A stretch of DNA of 64,000 nt from Anas platyrhynchos (lineage: Eukaryota; Chordata; Aves; Anseriformes; Anatidae): positions 5,419,501-5,483,500 of the forward strand of contig NC_092613.1 of NCBI RefSeq assembly GCF_047663525.1, in the 5' to 3' direction. Positions 1 to 12,741 of this stretch are shown here, in pieces. Under the pieces are notes generated by a model. That model did not search any database. It saw nothing but the letters and a program-made list of their open reading frames with translations, and had not been told where the DNA came from. The translations under genes and the position numbers were made by a program. Positions within the stretch are counted from its first letter, which is position 1, and every line of letters starts with the position of its first letter.

Positions 1-2471
1 CCCCAGGGGTGCCCCGATGGTGCCCCACGGCCAGCGCCGGGTGCACCAGAGGGGCTGGCACCTCCTGGCTCTTGGAGGGGCTGGGGGACAGGGTCCCCGT
101 GCATGGTTTCACCCCCCCCCGCTGGGATTTTGGTGAGATGCGGGGACCCCCCCTCAGCCCTCCCCGTGGCGCGTTTGCCTGCTGTGTGCCTGCTGTGTTC
201 CCAACCCCCCCGCGGCTGCACCTTGGGGTCCCCCAGGCTTGGACCCGGCGCAGGGGCTTTGGGAGAGACGTGGGATTTTTTTTGGGGGGGGTCTCTGCAC
301 CCTAAAACCCCCATGCTCACAGCTGGGGGCCCAGATTGCTGCGTCCCCCCCCCAGCCCTGGGTGCTGGGGTCGGTCCCACGGCTCGGCCGGGCGCTTTGC
401 CGTGGTGGCAGCCAGGATGGGATAAAATTGACGGAGCCGGAGCCATCTCCTGGTGCTCCCCGGGCACCCGAGAGCTTCCCTGGGCTTCTCAGCTCCCTTT
501 TGCTGCCCCCTTGTTAGCAGGAGCCCCCCCGGCGGCGGGCAGCAGGCGGGTGCCGTGCTTGCTGGGTGCCCCCCGGTGCATTTTAGGTGTCTGGCGGTGC
601 CGGGGACGGCGTGGGTGCCCCAGCCAGTCAGTCGCAGCTTTGTGGTGCTGCTGCCAGGTCTGGAGGAGCTCGCCCTGCTCCTGGCATCACATGATGGTGC
701 GTCTGAAATGAGCCACGAGTCTGTTAAACCTGGGTCTGCTCGCCTCTGAGCCCAGCGCCGCTGGAAGGGCTGGGGCTGGCCACCCCCTGGCACCCCCCCC
801 AAACCTCGCCAGGGTGCTAAGGGGAGGCGCAGCCCCTCCGGCACCTCTTTGCAGGGTCCCCGTCCCCCTCTGAGGCTGTGCCGTGGGGCAGGAGGCTCCT
901 GTGCGTGGTTTGATCCGTGCCACGGTGGGGATGGGGTGTGTGGACCCCCCCCTGGGGCAGGCACCGAGGGCAGTGGGGCGGTGGCACTCGCTCGGGGTGA
1001 GGTCCCTCCAGCAGGGGGGCTGTTGGCAGGCGCTGCGTGCTGCTCTGCAGCATCCATCCCTCGGTTTCTCCCAATTCCTCGTGCGCAGGGGGTTGGCATC
1101 GCCCTTTGCGTCCTGCTTTGCATCCCGGGGCCACGTGCAGGGCAGCAGCTGGGCGCCCCGCTCTCCAGGAGGGATTGCTCCTGCTCCCCTCCCAGCCGCA
1201 CCAGTCCCTCCTTTGCTCTGTTCTGGGAGGACTGGGGCTTCCCCACCAGGCCCCGATGGAGCCCCCAGCCCTCCTCTGCAGCCCCCCGGTGCTGCCCCCA
1301 GCCCCTCAGGGAGCCAGAGCTGGGATTAGGACTCTTGGAGAAGGGGCAGACGAGGCATTAACATTCCTGAGCGTCTGCTAAAAATCACAGGGTGAGCGCA
1401 AAGCCCTGCGACCGGGGCTCTGCCTGCTTTGTCCAGTGTGGGGTAGGGCGAGCAGGGTGCCTCCATCCCATGCCGGGGAGGAGCTGGCCGTCCCGCTGCA
1501 CCAGCTCCAGGCACCCCATCGCTGCTCTCTGCATCCCCTCGGGGCTGGGGTCGGGGGTCCCAGCCCTCCCCGGGCGAAGCGAGGTGCAGCGGCACGGGGT
1601 GCTGGCGATGCAGGCGAGCCCGGTGCTGGCGCAGCTCGCCGCGTGGGCTCGGGCAGCCAGGCTGGCGCTGGCCTCGCTGGAAAACCGTGTTTTCCTGCCG
1701 AGTTCCCATAGAAACCGTCGGGAGCAGCAGCAGCAGGGCTCGGGGACCGAGGCAGAGGAGGCAGGGGCAGGCGCAGGCGGGTGGCCGAGCTCCGTGCCCG
1801 GCGCTGCAGGAGGAAGAAATTGGGCAGCCGGTGGCCGTGCCGTCCCCGGGCTGCTCCCTGCTCCTGGGGGAGATGCAGCAGCATCACCCCAGCCTCTGCA
1901 GTGCGTGTGTGTGTGCGTGCGGGTGCGTGTGCCCCCCGTGCACGCCGCTGGCCCCCCGCCAGCCCCCAGTGCAGCCAGGCCTGGCACGGGAGGGTTGGTG
2001 CAAACATCGCCCAGATGGGCAGCACGGGGCTTAATCCCTCACCGAGGCCAGCTTAACCCTTAGCAGCCGGGCTGGGGCTTGGTTTGGTTTTGTTTTTATT
2101 TATTCTCCTTCTCCATCTGTGCCCCCAGGAAGCGGCTGGGGATCTCCCCTGCCTGTCTCTGCTCGCTGGAGGGGAAAACGCGGCTCCTCTCCGTGCCCTC
2201 TCCCGCTCCGGCATTTGTAGTAGCATCCCCCCGTCTGTTTGCCCTAGCTTGAAACACGATAATCCGCAGCAGGCAGAAATAGCACAGGGAGGAATGCGCC
2301 GGCTCCTCTTTAGCCTTGTTTTTTCCCCAGCATCTGACAGCTCCGTGGCTGCTCGGGGAAGCCCGGTGCTGGCATGGGCAGCACCGCGGTGGTTCTGGGG
2401 GTGCGCTGAGGCCCTTGCGTGAGCCAAAACTTCCTGGGGTTGGGTTGGGGTTTGGGTTATGAGAAAGGCTG

Positions 2472-2547
2472 GTTTTTTCTTGTTTCTTTTTCTTTTTTTT
2501 TTTTTTTTTTCTCTCTTTTTTTTTTTCTTTTTTTCTTTTTTCTCCTG
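2472..2547. repeat. polypyrimidine (T/C) tract
   Basis: Almost uninterrupted T with scattered C over about 75 bases. Confidence 0.9.
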
Positions 2548-2645
2548 GTTTTCAGTGTGGTTTTTGGTTGTGTCTCAGCTTTCGCGCTGCACGGGGCGAG
2601 CAGCTGCTGGGTGAGGTCGGGTGATCGCAGCGGCCGGTTGTGGCC

Positions 2646-2830
2646 TTAATCTGTGAATTCAGCAAAGCTCTTTAATAAAGATTCAAAGTCACCAACTTCT
2701 CAATTAAGGGATGAGACAGCTCTTGATCCGTGTTTCTGGGTCAGCCGGAGAAAGGCCATTTAAGACCTGGCTGATGGCTCGCCTTTGATGTTTCCCAAGG
2801 AGACGGCTTTTGAATAAACACCTTGCTGGT
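2646..2830. other. AT-richer island, candidate conserved non-coding element
   Basis: Low CpG, balanced composition and motifs such as ctttaataaagattcaaag and ctcaattaagg between GC-rich flanks. No frame of interest. Confidence 0.3.
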
Positions 2831-3109
2831 GCAGCAGCAGGAATTCTGCGCGGCTCCCTCACCTCACCCGGAGCCCTGAGACCCATCCTGAGCCAGGGGA
2901 AAGCCTCTGCCCCCGCTGCCACACACGGTGGGGGGACACACTTTTAGGTCAGGGCACGCTGGTGGGCAGCAGGCAGAGCCCCCAGCCCCACCAGGGTGCC
3001 ACCGCTCCGCGCAGCCTGCTCTGGGGCTGGGTGGGCTGCACCCCGCCAGGTCCCCCGGCTCCCCAAGGGGCTCCAGGGTGCTTCTAACCCTCTGTTTACT
3101 TCAACAGCA

Positions 3110-3176
3110 GCCGCTCGCATGGGTGTTAATTGCAGGAGTTGGCAAAGCACTAATTAGGGGATAATGAGACGGCTTT
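3110..3176. other. cluster of homeodomain-type cores
   Basis: gttaattgc, ctaattag and gataatgag occur within 60 bases of GC-rich sequence. Confidence 0.3.
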
Positions 3177-3240
3177 TGTGCGCGCCTGGCGTCCCGTCGA
3201 CAGACAGCCGCCCTGCTCCAAACACGCTGCGCCGTGTCCG

Positions 3241-3330
3241 TGATCCCTGCTCCATGATCCCTGCTCCATGATCCCTGTTCCATGATCCCTGGGCCGTGCC
3301 CTTGATCCCCGCTCCATGTCCATGATCGCC
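3241..3330. repeat. 14-bp minisatellite
   Basis: About five copies of tgatccctgctcca with small changes and one longer spacer. Confidence 0.85.
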
Positions 3331-3954
3331 GCTGCCTCATCTCCCCGCTGCCGTGCCCGGGGCTGTGGGTGCTGCTCCCTGCCTGCCCCACTGCTCCATC
3401 CTGGCACAGCTCGGGTTTTTTTTTCCATCCCTCCCCATGCCCCCATGTTAACAGGGTCTCGACGAAGCTGCCCCCTGCTGCTGTGTCCTTCAGGGCGGGG
3501 GGTTTCACCTCGCTGCTGCTGAACGGCTCGGATGCAGCTGGGCTGCTCTGAGCCCCCGGGTCCCGCTGGTAATTAAGTGGCCGGCAGAACCTGTGCGGCG
3601 CAGCCCTTTGTTCTCGGAGCAGGGAGGCAGGATCCAGCCAAGACAGGGCTCAGGCTGCCCCTTGCTCTGCCACCACCTCCCCTCCCCATCCTCACAGCGT
3701 CCCCAGCCCCCTTATTTTGGGGAAGGAGCTCAGGATAAGGGATGGGGGCTCGCGCAGTGATGGAGCAGAGCATCCTCCCGCACGCTGGCCGTGCACCCGC
3801 ATCCTCCCGCGGCGCGCAGCTCCGGCACCCATCTCCTGCTGCTGCCGGAGCCGTGCACGCCTGCCGAGCAGCAGAGGCTGCTGTTCCTCTCCTCCTGCCT
3901 GCAGTCGCCAGGGACTCGCAGCCGGCGTTCCCCTCCTCGCCTTCCTTACGTAAG

Positions 3955-3980
3955 CAGCAGCAGCAGCAGCAGCAGCAGCA
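3955..3980. repeat. (CAG)8 microsatellite
   Basis: Eight pure CAG units plus CA. It is not inside a recognised exon. Confidence 0.9.
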
Positions 3981-4549
3981 CGGCAGCTCGGGCAGCTCAG
4001 CACCACCGGGGCCTGGAGCCTCTCCCCGGCTGCTGGCAGCCAGGTAAGGGTCACCCCGCACCACGGCTGTGGTTGTCGAGGGGTTGCTGCCACCTCAGCC
4101 CCATGCTCTGTTTTTTGTTTTTTTTTGGGTGCTGCACAGCCCCAGTGGGCTCAGCCCCGCGGCGGTGGCCTTACGGGTGCAGCTCCCACCCCAAATCCGC
4201 CAGGAATGTGCCGTGCTCGGGGCCGGCAGCCGGCAGAACAGCCGGGACCAGTCTGGGAGCACCGGGTGCTGCCTCCTGAGCCGGCTGGGCCGGTTGGGTG
4301 CCGGCACCGCGCTCCCCCATCCCGGGGCACCGGCCGGGCGCCGCGCCTCCGAGCAGCCGTGCGCCGGGCTCAGCACCTCGCTGGGTGCTGGGCCCCCCCC
4401 AGGGGACGCCGCTCGGCGCCGGGCGAGGACGGGGTGTGTGTGCCCGAGGCACCGGTGCTGGGGCGCAGCATCCTGGGCGAGGGGGAAGGAGCTGGGAACC
4501 TCCACCCCGACGCGTTGCCCCCCAGCAGCCCCGTGCCGGGCACCCGAAA

Positions 4550-4606
4550 GGGTTTGGGGGCGCAGGGTTTGGGGGCGCAGGGTTTAGGGGTGCAGGGTTT
4601 GGGGGT
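4550..4606. repeat. 15-bp G-rich minisatellite
   Basis: Four copies of gggtttgggggcgca. Four or more G runs per stretch allow quadruplex folding. Confidence 0.85.
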
Positions 4607-6353
4607 GTTGAGTTCCAGCAGCTCCAGCTGGTGGGTGCGTGGTGCGGTGATGTGATCCGGCAGGTGAGGGCTAATTACAGCCCCACACGGGCTGGGTTCA
4701 AAGGGCTCTCCCAGCACAGGTGGTGAGGGTGAGCCTGGCCGCAGCCCGGAGCAGGCTCGGCGTTGTTGGTTGTGTTGAGGCTGAGTGGGTCTCGCTGGGG
4801 ATGGAGGCACTGGGGCCTCATCCCGGCCTCCCCCCGTGCACCACGATCTGTGTTCACAGGAGGTGAATCCCCCCTGGCTTTGCAGTTGTTCCCTTCCAGT
4901 GGTTTATAAAATCCTTGGCTGGTTTGGAGGTGGCAGGGCTGCGCTTTTGGCATCCCTCGGGTGCCTGGAGCAGGGGGTGCAGGATGGGAGCGGGGTATTT
5001 GGGGCAGCGAGACAACGCTGCCAGCTCCCACGGGGGAGCCCTGAAGCATCACCAGCCTCTGCGGGGCAAAACCAGAGCCGAGGCTGTCCCGTGGCCACCC
5101 AGCTTTGCTAACTGGGGCACAGAGGAGGTGACATTGCCCCGTGTGCGTGGTCCCCACCCAGGACCCCCACCCCAAAGTCCCGCAGTGCCGGGGGGGTCCC
5201 TGCCCCCTCCTGCTGAGGGAGTTTTTCGGGGCATGGCAGGCTCCCCGGGGCCAGCTGCTCTGAGCACTGAAACTCATTTTCCAGCCTTTATTCTTCCGGA
5301 GAATTTGAAAACGCGATTGCACCCTGAGGGCCCAGGAAGCAAATCAGGAGATACAAATCTGCGAGTTTCGCGTGCGTCTGACGATTTCCATCGCTCGGTG
5401 CCAGACTGCGGGGCCGGGGGCACTGGGGTAGAGCAGAGCAGGGTCCCAGCACCCCCCCCCTCCCCAGCCCCACGCTGGCTCCTTCAACCCACGCCGGTCT
5501 CCTTGTTGCAGCGCATCCTCCAGATCCTCTGTGCAAGCGTGGGATTCCTTTTTCTTCCTCTTTTTTTTTTTTTTTTCTTCCTAAATGCGTGTTTTGTGAA
5601 TGTGCAAAGGCAGTGACCTTTCGTGGGGGCCGCCCGGAGCTCCGGCTCTGGCTGCCGGCTGCTCTCCCGCTTGTCAGGGAGATGAAGGATGCGAGAGCTA
5701 CGTGCGAACGCCGGGGCCTCCGGGCTCCACCGCTCAGCTGCCATCGCGCTGATGAGTTCCCGCAGGGGAGGAGAGGGCTCGTTTCGCTTCTCTCCCCGTG
5801 TGCCGGGAGATGCCAGCCCCTTCAGCAGCCGTCAGCGCCGCTGCCTCGCGTCCTGTCCCCGTCCCTGCCTCCCCTCCCTGCTGGCTGCTCTTGGCGTGAC
5901 CTTGTCCCTGCTTCCATCGCAGGAGGCTCAGGTGCTGTGGGTCCCTCGGGGTGGATGGAGCCGGGGACGATGCTGGCTCAGAGGGTCCCATCCTTCCCGT
6001 GACCGCCAGCCCCGCACGCCGTCCCCTTTCCCGACGTCCTTGGGCACGAGATAGGGCCGCTGGCCTCCTCCTCGGGGCTGCAGACGGGCCTGGGAGAGCT
6101 CTCCGCAGATAAGGGACGTGCCGGAGGGGAGCAGGAATGTCCTGTGTGTGGTTAAAGTTCACCTGCTCCTAGGGGCTGTCCCCGTCGTGGAGGGTTTGGG
6201 GTCGCTGAGAAGTGGGCAGAGCGCCCGTGGGGATGCTGGGGAGCAGTGGGGGGTGAGATGGGGGCACGCTGGCTAAAGTAGAGCCAAAGCAATGCCCCAA
6301 AAAGGAAAGGATCTCAGAGGATGCTGTGGATGCAGAGCTAGGGGACAACCCGT

Positions 6354-6420
6354 GCACAAGTGGGGAAACTGAGGCACGGAGCCTGCATGGTGGGATTTAA
6401 GCCGGGAGCACCCTCTGAGG
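6354..6420 (+). mobile_element. MIR-like SINE relic
   Basis: ggggaaactgaggcacggag followed by gggatttaagccggga is close to the conserved end of MIR (aaactgaggcacagag ... gggattcgaaccc), with a deletion between. MIR is an ancient amniote element; the match is short. Confidence 0.5.
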
Positions 6421-7669
6421 CCCAGCACCTCTCTGCTGCATCTTGTCTGTGCTCCCGAGGTTTCCTGGGCTCTGGGTGTGCACGCGTGCAGGATCTGGCA
6501 CCCAGCAGCCCCATTTCCTGATCGGGGTTTGGGCGTTCCCGTGGGATAATTATTCTGTAATTGCTCTGTAATGAGGTGCAATCCTGCGGCAGGGCCGCGC
6601 TTACAAAGGGCTTCCCCAGCCTGGGCTGCACCCCAAACCCCGACCTCCTCCTCCTCCTCCGCAGGGTCCCCAGGGGCGGGTACCCCTCGTCCCGGGGGCG
6701 GGATGGGGAAATCTGGGGCAGGATGTGCTGGAAAAAGGATTCCTCATCCCATTCCTGCCCCGCTCCTCCCAGCCAGGGGCACTGGGGGGGGGGTACTGGG
6801 GGCTGGCTGCGTCCGTGCGTCCCCGAAGCGCTGGCACCAGGCTGGCACGGAGCCCTGGCACCTACCAGCGCTGCCTTTCACTCCCTCCTGGCACCGTCTC
6901 CTCTGCCTCCGGGGCCCTTTTGGGGATTTCCTCCCACCCGCCCTTGCCCGTCCCCGCTGGCACCGCCGCCTCCCGGCTGGCGGCCGTCCGGCCGTGCCCG
7001 ATCCCACTGCTGGGGGCTGGCACTGCTGGGGACAAAACCGTCCCCTCCCCATCCCGGAGCCCCTGTGGTGCTGCTGGGTGAGCTCCCGGCACCCTGCTCT
7101 GTTTTTAACCACAAGAAGTGGCAGAGGCAAACAGGGGCCCCTTCCCAAATCCGGGCTCAGAGGGTGCCGCTGGGCACAGCGGAGCTGCCACGTCCGGAAC
7201 GGAGCGTGCCGGGTATTTATAGCCATGGATGCCACCGGGCAAAAACAAGCGTGGAGAGAAAGGGGTTGTTTGGGTCTTCTTTGTTTTTATTTTTTCCAAA
7301 TCCTGCTCCTTTTAAAGGCCAGGCTGGCTCTGCGCCCTCCGGCCCTGTGTTGCTCCCCCCCAAGGGATGCTCGTGCCCTGATTTTTGGGCAGCTCCTCTG
7401 CAGCGAGAGGAGCCGGGAGGAGAGGCCGGCCGAGGTGGGGTCAGGTGAAGTCCACGCTCGCTCTTGGGGGTTTTGCTTTCCTCGGCAGCATCTCCTCTTT
7501 CAGGCCGGCTGAGCAGGGATGATTAGCAATTCCAGTTTTTATTGCGAGCCCAGCGCGGCCGCGCGCTGCGTGCCTCTCCCCGCCGAGGTGGAGCCGCTGC
7601 CAGGTTGTCTGAGACAAATTGTTTGCTTTGCCGTGTGCTTCGTGTGCCTTTTCCTCCCCCCCCCCCCTT

Positions 7670-7772
7670 CTCTTTCCTCAATCAAATAGATGCTGTTATT
7701 TGGAAACAACGAGCAACTGTTGGAGTGTGAAGCTAATGAATCTTTTAAAGCTCATCTAAATGAGAGGTTGCG
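7670..7772. other. AT-richer island, candidate conserved non-coding element
   Basis: Continuous non-repetitive stretch (atcaaatagatgctgttatt, aagctaatgaatcttttaaa) in a GC-rich neighbourhood, following a C run and a T/C tract. Confidence 0.35.
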
Positions 7773-8071
7773 TGCGCGCCGCGGGGGCCGGTGAGTGCTT
7801 CCCACCGCGGGCATCCGAGGGGCACCGCCATGGGAGGCTGCCAGGGGGGTCCATGGGGTGCGTGGGGCACTCGGTCCCACTCCACTGGGATCATTGATCG
7901 TGACCTGAGCCCACCCCATGGCTGGAAGGGGCAGGGATCAGCCCCGGTGCTGGTGAGAGGGGGCAGAATTTGGGGTGTGGATGCCAAGACCTTGCGCAGC
8001 GCCCCTCAGCCTTGGGGGGGGAGCGCGGTGGGACAGCGGCTGCCCCGTGCCGCAGACTGGAGGGAGGGCTT

Positions 8072-8156
8072 TTGATAGCAGAGAGGCTGCTCGGAGCCTT
8101 ATCTTATCCTCCGTGTGCTGGGCTTATCAGCAGACATGCTTGTCCTGGAGATAAGG
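8072..8156. promoter_or_regulatory. cluster of GATA motifs
   Basis: TGATAG at 8072-8077, CTTATC at 8098-8103 and overlapping 8103-8108, CTTATC at 8123-8128 and AGATAAG at 8149-8155. Five GATA cores in 85 bases suggest an enhancer in the 5' region of PLEKHA6. Confidence 0.4.
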
Positions 8157-10055
8157 GGGACCTTGGGTTCAGGCAGGGGCTGTCTGGGGGAACTGATGCT
8201 TTGTGCTGGTGCTGGGCAGGCAGCGTGAGCACGGGGCGGCTGAACTCCCTCTCGGTGGCTGGGGTACCAGTAAGGGTGCCCCCAAATTTGTCTCTCTGAC
8301 GACCAGGAGCATGAAGCAGCTCCCACCTGCCGGGGGGAAGATACTCCTTTGGTTGTGTGGCACAGAAACTCCAGGGATGGGAAGGGTGCACAAGGTTCGA
8401 CCCCATCTCTTGTTCTCTTTAAGCAAAAGCAAAATCCAAAAAAAAAACCCACCCCAGCCCTTCAGCCAGGGTCGAAGTCCCGTGGAGCGGCCCTGGGAAT
8501 TAAATCCCTGCCCGAGGCTGTCTCATCCCCATCGCGCCCAGCGTGAGCTCAGCGCTCCAAAGGCAAATTTGCTCTCCCAAAGAACTGTCACAAGATCCTG
8601 GGGTCAGGGTGCTGCGCGGGGATGGGTCCTGGTGCCACGGCAGCGCTTCGACGGGGGGCTGCTGGGGCGAGGGGGGGGAGGAACAGCTCGGGGTGCTGGG
8701 TGTGCAGGGTGCTGGGTGTATGGGAGCTGGTGGCGGAGCAGGGACACCGGCACGTCTCTGCGATCAGGTGGGGCGATGGGAGAGGAGGAGGCAGGTTGTG
8801 GGGCCCCTGGTGTTGCCTGCTCGTAAACAGGCTGTTTTTGTTTGCGCCGCAGCAGCGCCCGCGGCCGCTTGTGCAACCGGGGCGGGGAAGCTGGCTCAGG
8901 GCTCCTTCGGGTTCGTTACACCCGCGACAGGATCCTCAGCTGGATCCAGCCCCACGAGCTCGGGGAGCGCAGGAAAAACCTGGGCTGGGCTCGTGCACCC
9001 CACTCAGCACCGTGCTCCCGGCACAGGGATGGTGGGGTCGCCGTGGTTATGGCCACAAAGAACCTCCCCGTGCCAAGGTGCCAAGGGTCGGCTTCTCCCC
9101 CAGCAGGCAGAGCAGCCTCAGGACTCCCAGTTCCCCAGGGCAGTGCCCGGGACCAGCCCCACGTCCCCCAGCGGGGTGCACGGCACAGCCCCGCTCCCGC
9201 TCGCCCCGCAGGCAGGTGCGGGGATGAAGCAAGCAGCCGAGCGTGCAGCCCAGCCTCGCCGATGGTATGTGGCTGCCCCAGTTCTGGGCTGCAGGTGAGC
9301 CTGGAGAATTGGGAAAAACAGGGCCGGGTTTTGTCTGCTCGAGAGTTTCCTCCTGCTGCAGGAAGCACGGCCGGGTTGGCGCTGGCACGAGGAAGTCCCG
9401 CGGTGGCACAGGATGGCCGCGGTCTGGTTACTGGCCGCAGAAGCCCTGGCAAGCAGAGGGTTTGCTGAGGGCACCAAGCAGTGGGGACGCTCGTGGGCAC
9501 GGACCCCAGGGGTGAGCCAAAAGCTCTGCGGCACCAGAGCTGTCGTGGCAGACGCATGTGGCACCGCTGCCCAGCTCAACCAAATGAGGGATGCAAAATG
9601 GCTCGTGACCAAGGGCAAGGGCACCCCCTGTGTTTATCCAGCACAGTGCTGAGCCCCTCTGTCCTGTAGCACGAGGTTACAAACGCACCATTTTCTTTTC
9701 CTGTGCTGCTGATTTTAGCATCCAGGCAGGCGGTGCCCAGCCAGTGCCCACCACGGGCTCCCTGCCCCTTCCCCAAGTCACACTGCGACGCGAGCACGGA
9801 GCCCGGTGGCAGAGCTGCCCGAGGAATGAAAACACATCTGAAGCATGACATAAACCAGCGCCAGGCTCTGCTTTGAGCCTGAGCCAGCACCTTTGGGGCC
9901 AGGACTGGTGGTGGAGGGCTCAGGAAGTATTTGTGGGGGCTCAGTGGCGCGGCCATCCCCAGTGGAGGGCTGGCGAGCGCCTGGCGTGGCCGGGAGCAGG
10001 CGGGAGTGGCGTGAGAGCCGGCGCGCACGGGGGTGTGTGTGTGTGCGAGCGCCTG

Positions 10056-10244
10056 TTTATATAGGAGGCAGCCAACCTGCAGGCTCAGATTTCAGCCCTC
10101 GCTTATCAGTCCTTGCAGCGTTTGGACGTGGCGGCTCTCCGAGGCGGCTGCTGCTTCCCCCTTCCCCGCCTTCCCCAGGGCTCCCCACCTCGGCACCGCT
10201 CCCACCGCCCTCCCCGCGCCGGCACGGCGGCTCCCGGTGAGCAG
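10056..10244 (+). promoter_or_regulatory. candidate TATA promoter and non-coding first exon
   Basis: TTTATATAG at 10056-10064 follows a (GT)n tract. About 30 bases later comes a leader-like stretch that ends at a donor (ctcccg then gtgagc, exon end 10236) or at the adjacent gcag then gtaggg (exon end 10244). It could be an alternative 5' exon of PLEKHA6. No transcript evidence is available. Confidence 0.3.
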
Positions 10245-11399
10245 GTAGGGTGAGCCGGCCAGGGGCGCAGAGCCTGGTTTGAATTTGGGGGGTCTGGTGG
10301 GACCTGGGGATGGAGGAGGAGCCCCCCAGGGCGGGAGCAAAAGGGCTGGGGTGCCGGAGGGGTCTGTGCGGCTGCGGGGCACCAGCGAGCTGGGCTTTGC
10401 TGGAGGATGGCTGCAGAGCTGCTGGAGAAGCACTGGAAGGGCTCAGAGCTGACACCGGTGGGCACATATGGGGTGGGGGGGTTGTAGGGAGGGGGCTGGC
10501 AAGCGTAGCTCTGAATAGCAGCAAGTTGGAGGCAGCGTGCCCACGGGCGGGCAGCGCGTCCCGCCTGGCACGGCACCGGTGTGCGTGGGAAAGCCGGGCT
10601 GCACTCTGCCAGGGGTTAAACCCGAGCCTTGTGGGGAGCTGCAGGGAAGGTGCGGTGGCGCCGATAAGGTTGGCAGGGCCGGGAGTGGGGCAGAGGCAGC
10701 TGAGAGGGCCGGGCACGCTGTGCGTACGCACGGCTCCGCTCGCAGCCAGGATGCGGGCAGGGATCCTGCCCCCGTGGCGGCTCGTTGCGCGCGTGCTGGG
10801 CAGGGAAGGGCTGTGCCCCTGCTCTCTGCCACGCTCTGAAGCCTGAGGAGAGCCAGACCCTGCCTTGAGCTGAGCCATTTGGGGGATTAATCCCCTCCTC
10901 AGCTGCTGGGCTGCCCCTTGGGTGTGCGTGGCCGGGGACGTGGTGATTTGCCCCGAGACCTGTCCCGCTTTTCCGTGTCCGTCCACGAGCAGCTGGGTTG
11001 TGCGTGGCAGCAAATCCGCTTCCAGGGCCGTGGCAGCGAGCTGTGTTTTGGAGCAGGTGGCCGAGCTGTCACCGTGTCTCTCCTCCCATCTCTCGAGATA
11101 AGGCAGGGAGCAGCCACCAGCAAGGTGGGTGCCGCTGCTGGGCGGTGCAGTACGGCTGTGGTTTCCATCCGGCTGCTCCCAGCCACGCGTGGGGATGTCC
11201 TGGGGGTGGGAGCGATCTCCCCGCTGCTCTGCGGTGCTGGAGGGTGGAGGGGGTCGTAGCTGGGACTGATCCTGGCACCGTCCTGCTCCTTCCTCCCCTG
11301 CTGACAGCACGCTGCAGGTGAAGGACCAGGCTGTGGTCTGGAGCAGAGCGCTCCCTCCTCCTGGCAGGCACGTCCTTCGCTCCGTCCTAGTGCCGCAGG

Positions 11400-11445
11400 G
11401 CCACTAATTAATTAATTCTGTGACAAGGAAGGATCATTAGCAGCT
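11400..11445. other. tandem TAATTA cores
   Basis: ctaattaattaattctg gives three overlapping homeodomain cores, followed by gatcattagc. Confidence 0.3.
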
Positions 11446-12674
11446 CCTGACAATGGCTGGTGTAGCACGTCAGCTCTGCTGTCCCTGCACAGAGCCTGCT
11501 CCGTCCTGCTGGGGCAGGAGGGACACACGGGGAGGGACGGTCCATCTGTGCAAGCCCAGGGCACGGCTGGCTTTCTTCCACTTACTGGTCTCCTGGGGCG
11601 TTAAATCCAAACCTCTCAGTTCAATCCCTTGATTCGCAGTGACTTCCTCACCTCTCGGGCCACAAATTTCAGCCAAATCTCCATGCACAACCCTAACAAT
11701 TCTCCGGAGTAGGCAGCTGGGCGTGGGCACGGAGGAGGACGAGCGGCTCCTCTTTCTGTGCAGTTTTTTTGTTCCTGAAGCTGGAGGAAATCCACCACGG
11801 ACACAAAGCCATGGGAAGCAGCAGCTGCTGGGCTGCCTCGAGGTGCAGGTGGGCGCCTGGCTGCTCTTCCCACCCGTATCGGCCCATCTCTGCCCTCTGG
11901 AAACCCGGCACAAGCCCCTGGGCTCTTCCCAGCGCCGTCTCCCCGGAGCCAAGCAGTTCCTCGTGGAGGGCGATAACCAGGCTGGCTCCTCTCCACTGGG
12001 ACAGAGACAAAACCTGATGCAACTCCCCAGCCCCCACCAGCCTCCTCGGGGGGATGCTGCGGGCAGGTGCGGTGCCACGGGACGCATCCAGGCTGCGCAA
12101 CCGCCGGCTCCAGCCCCAGCTCAACAACTCCTGTCCTGCTTCCCTCCCCGGGCATGGCTCAAGGCACCGAGGTCCCTGCCAGGCTGTCACCCCCCTGCCT
12201 GGGGCCGGGAGGAGGTTTGCAGCCTCCCCAGGATGGGGATGGAAGCTACGGAGGCTGTGCAGGGCTGCAGACGGAGCCCGGAGCGCTGCACCTCCCCGCC
12301 TCAGCACGGGGAGGGCCGGGGCTGTATTTATTTACTCGATGCCGGGGGAGAAAGGGGAACTGGCAGGAGGCTCGCTTGCAAATGGGATTTCTGGGAAGTG
12401 GAAAGCTGGCTCGCCTTCAGCCTGGAACTGTCCTGGTTTCCAATTGGAAACATCCCGCGGTGACTAAACTTCATTCAGGGGAAGAGCTCGTTCTGCAGAG
12501 CCGACGCCGCGCTGCAAAACCCGCCCGCGGCGGCCACTCTGCTGCGGGGGCGGCAGCGGGAGGGTGACAAGGGACGGGCTGTTTGGTGGCACAGGGGGAC
12601 AGCCCAGCCTTGTGTTGCCTCTGCACCAACACAGGAGATCCTGAGGGTCCGGTCCGTGGGGGTACGAAGCGCTT

Positions 12675-12741
12675 GCTTTTCCCCCGGCAGATTTTGTGCT
12701 TTTCCCTTTGCTTTTCCCCCGGCAGATTTTGTGCTTTTCCC
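12675..12741. repeat. 35-bp tandem duplication carrying a splice-acceptor-like motif
   Basis: gcttttcccccggcagattt starts at 12675 and again at 12710. Each copy contains tttcccccggcag, and the second copy runs into ccccag then gtgagg. Confidence 0.85.

Noticed and set aside
3241-3330. Regularly spaced short repeats considered as a CRISPR array
   Set aside because: Vertebrate DNA, 14-base tandem units without unique spacers; it is a minisatellite.
3955-3980. CAG tract as coding polyglutamine
   Set aside because: Although open frames cross it, no exon boundaries or conserved flanking protein support translation.
9770-9840. Possible third MIR relic (gtcacactgcgacgcgagc ... ggtggcagagc)
   Set aside because: Similarity to the MIR core is too weak and interrupted to call without a repeat search.
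10057-11310. 417-residue open frame on the minus strand
   Set aside because: Same low-complexity character, no recognisable motif and no exon structure.
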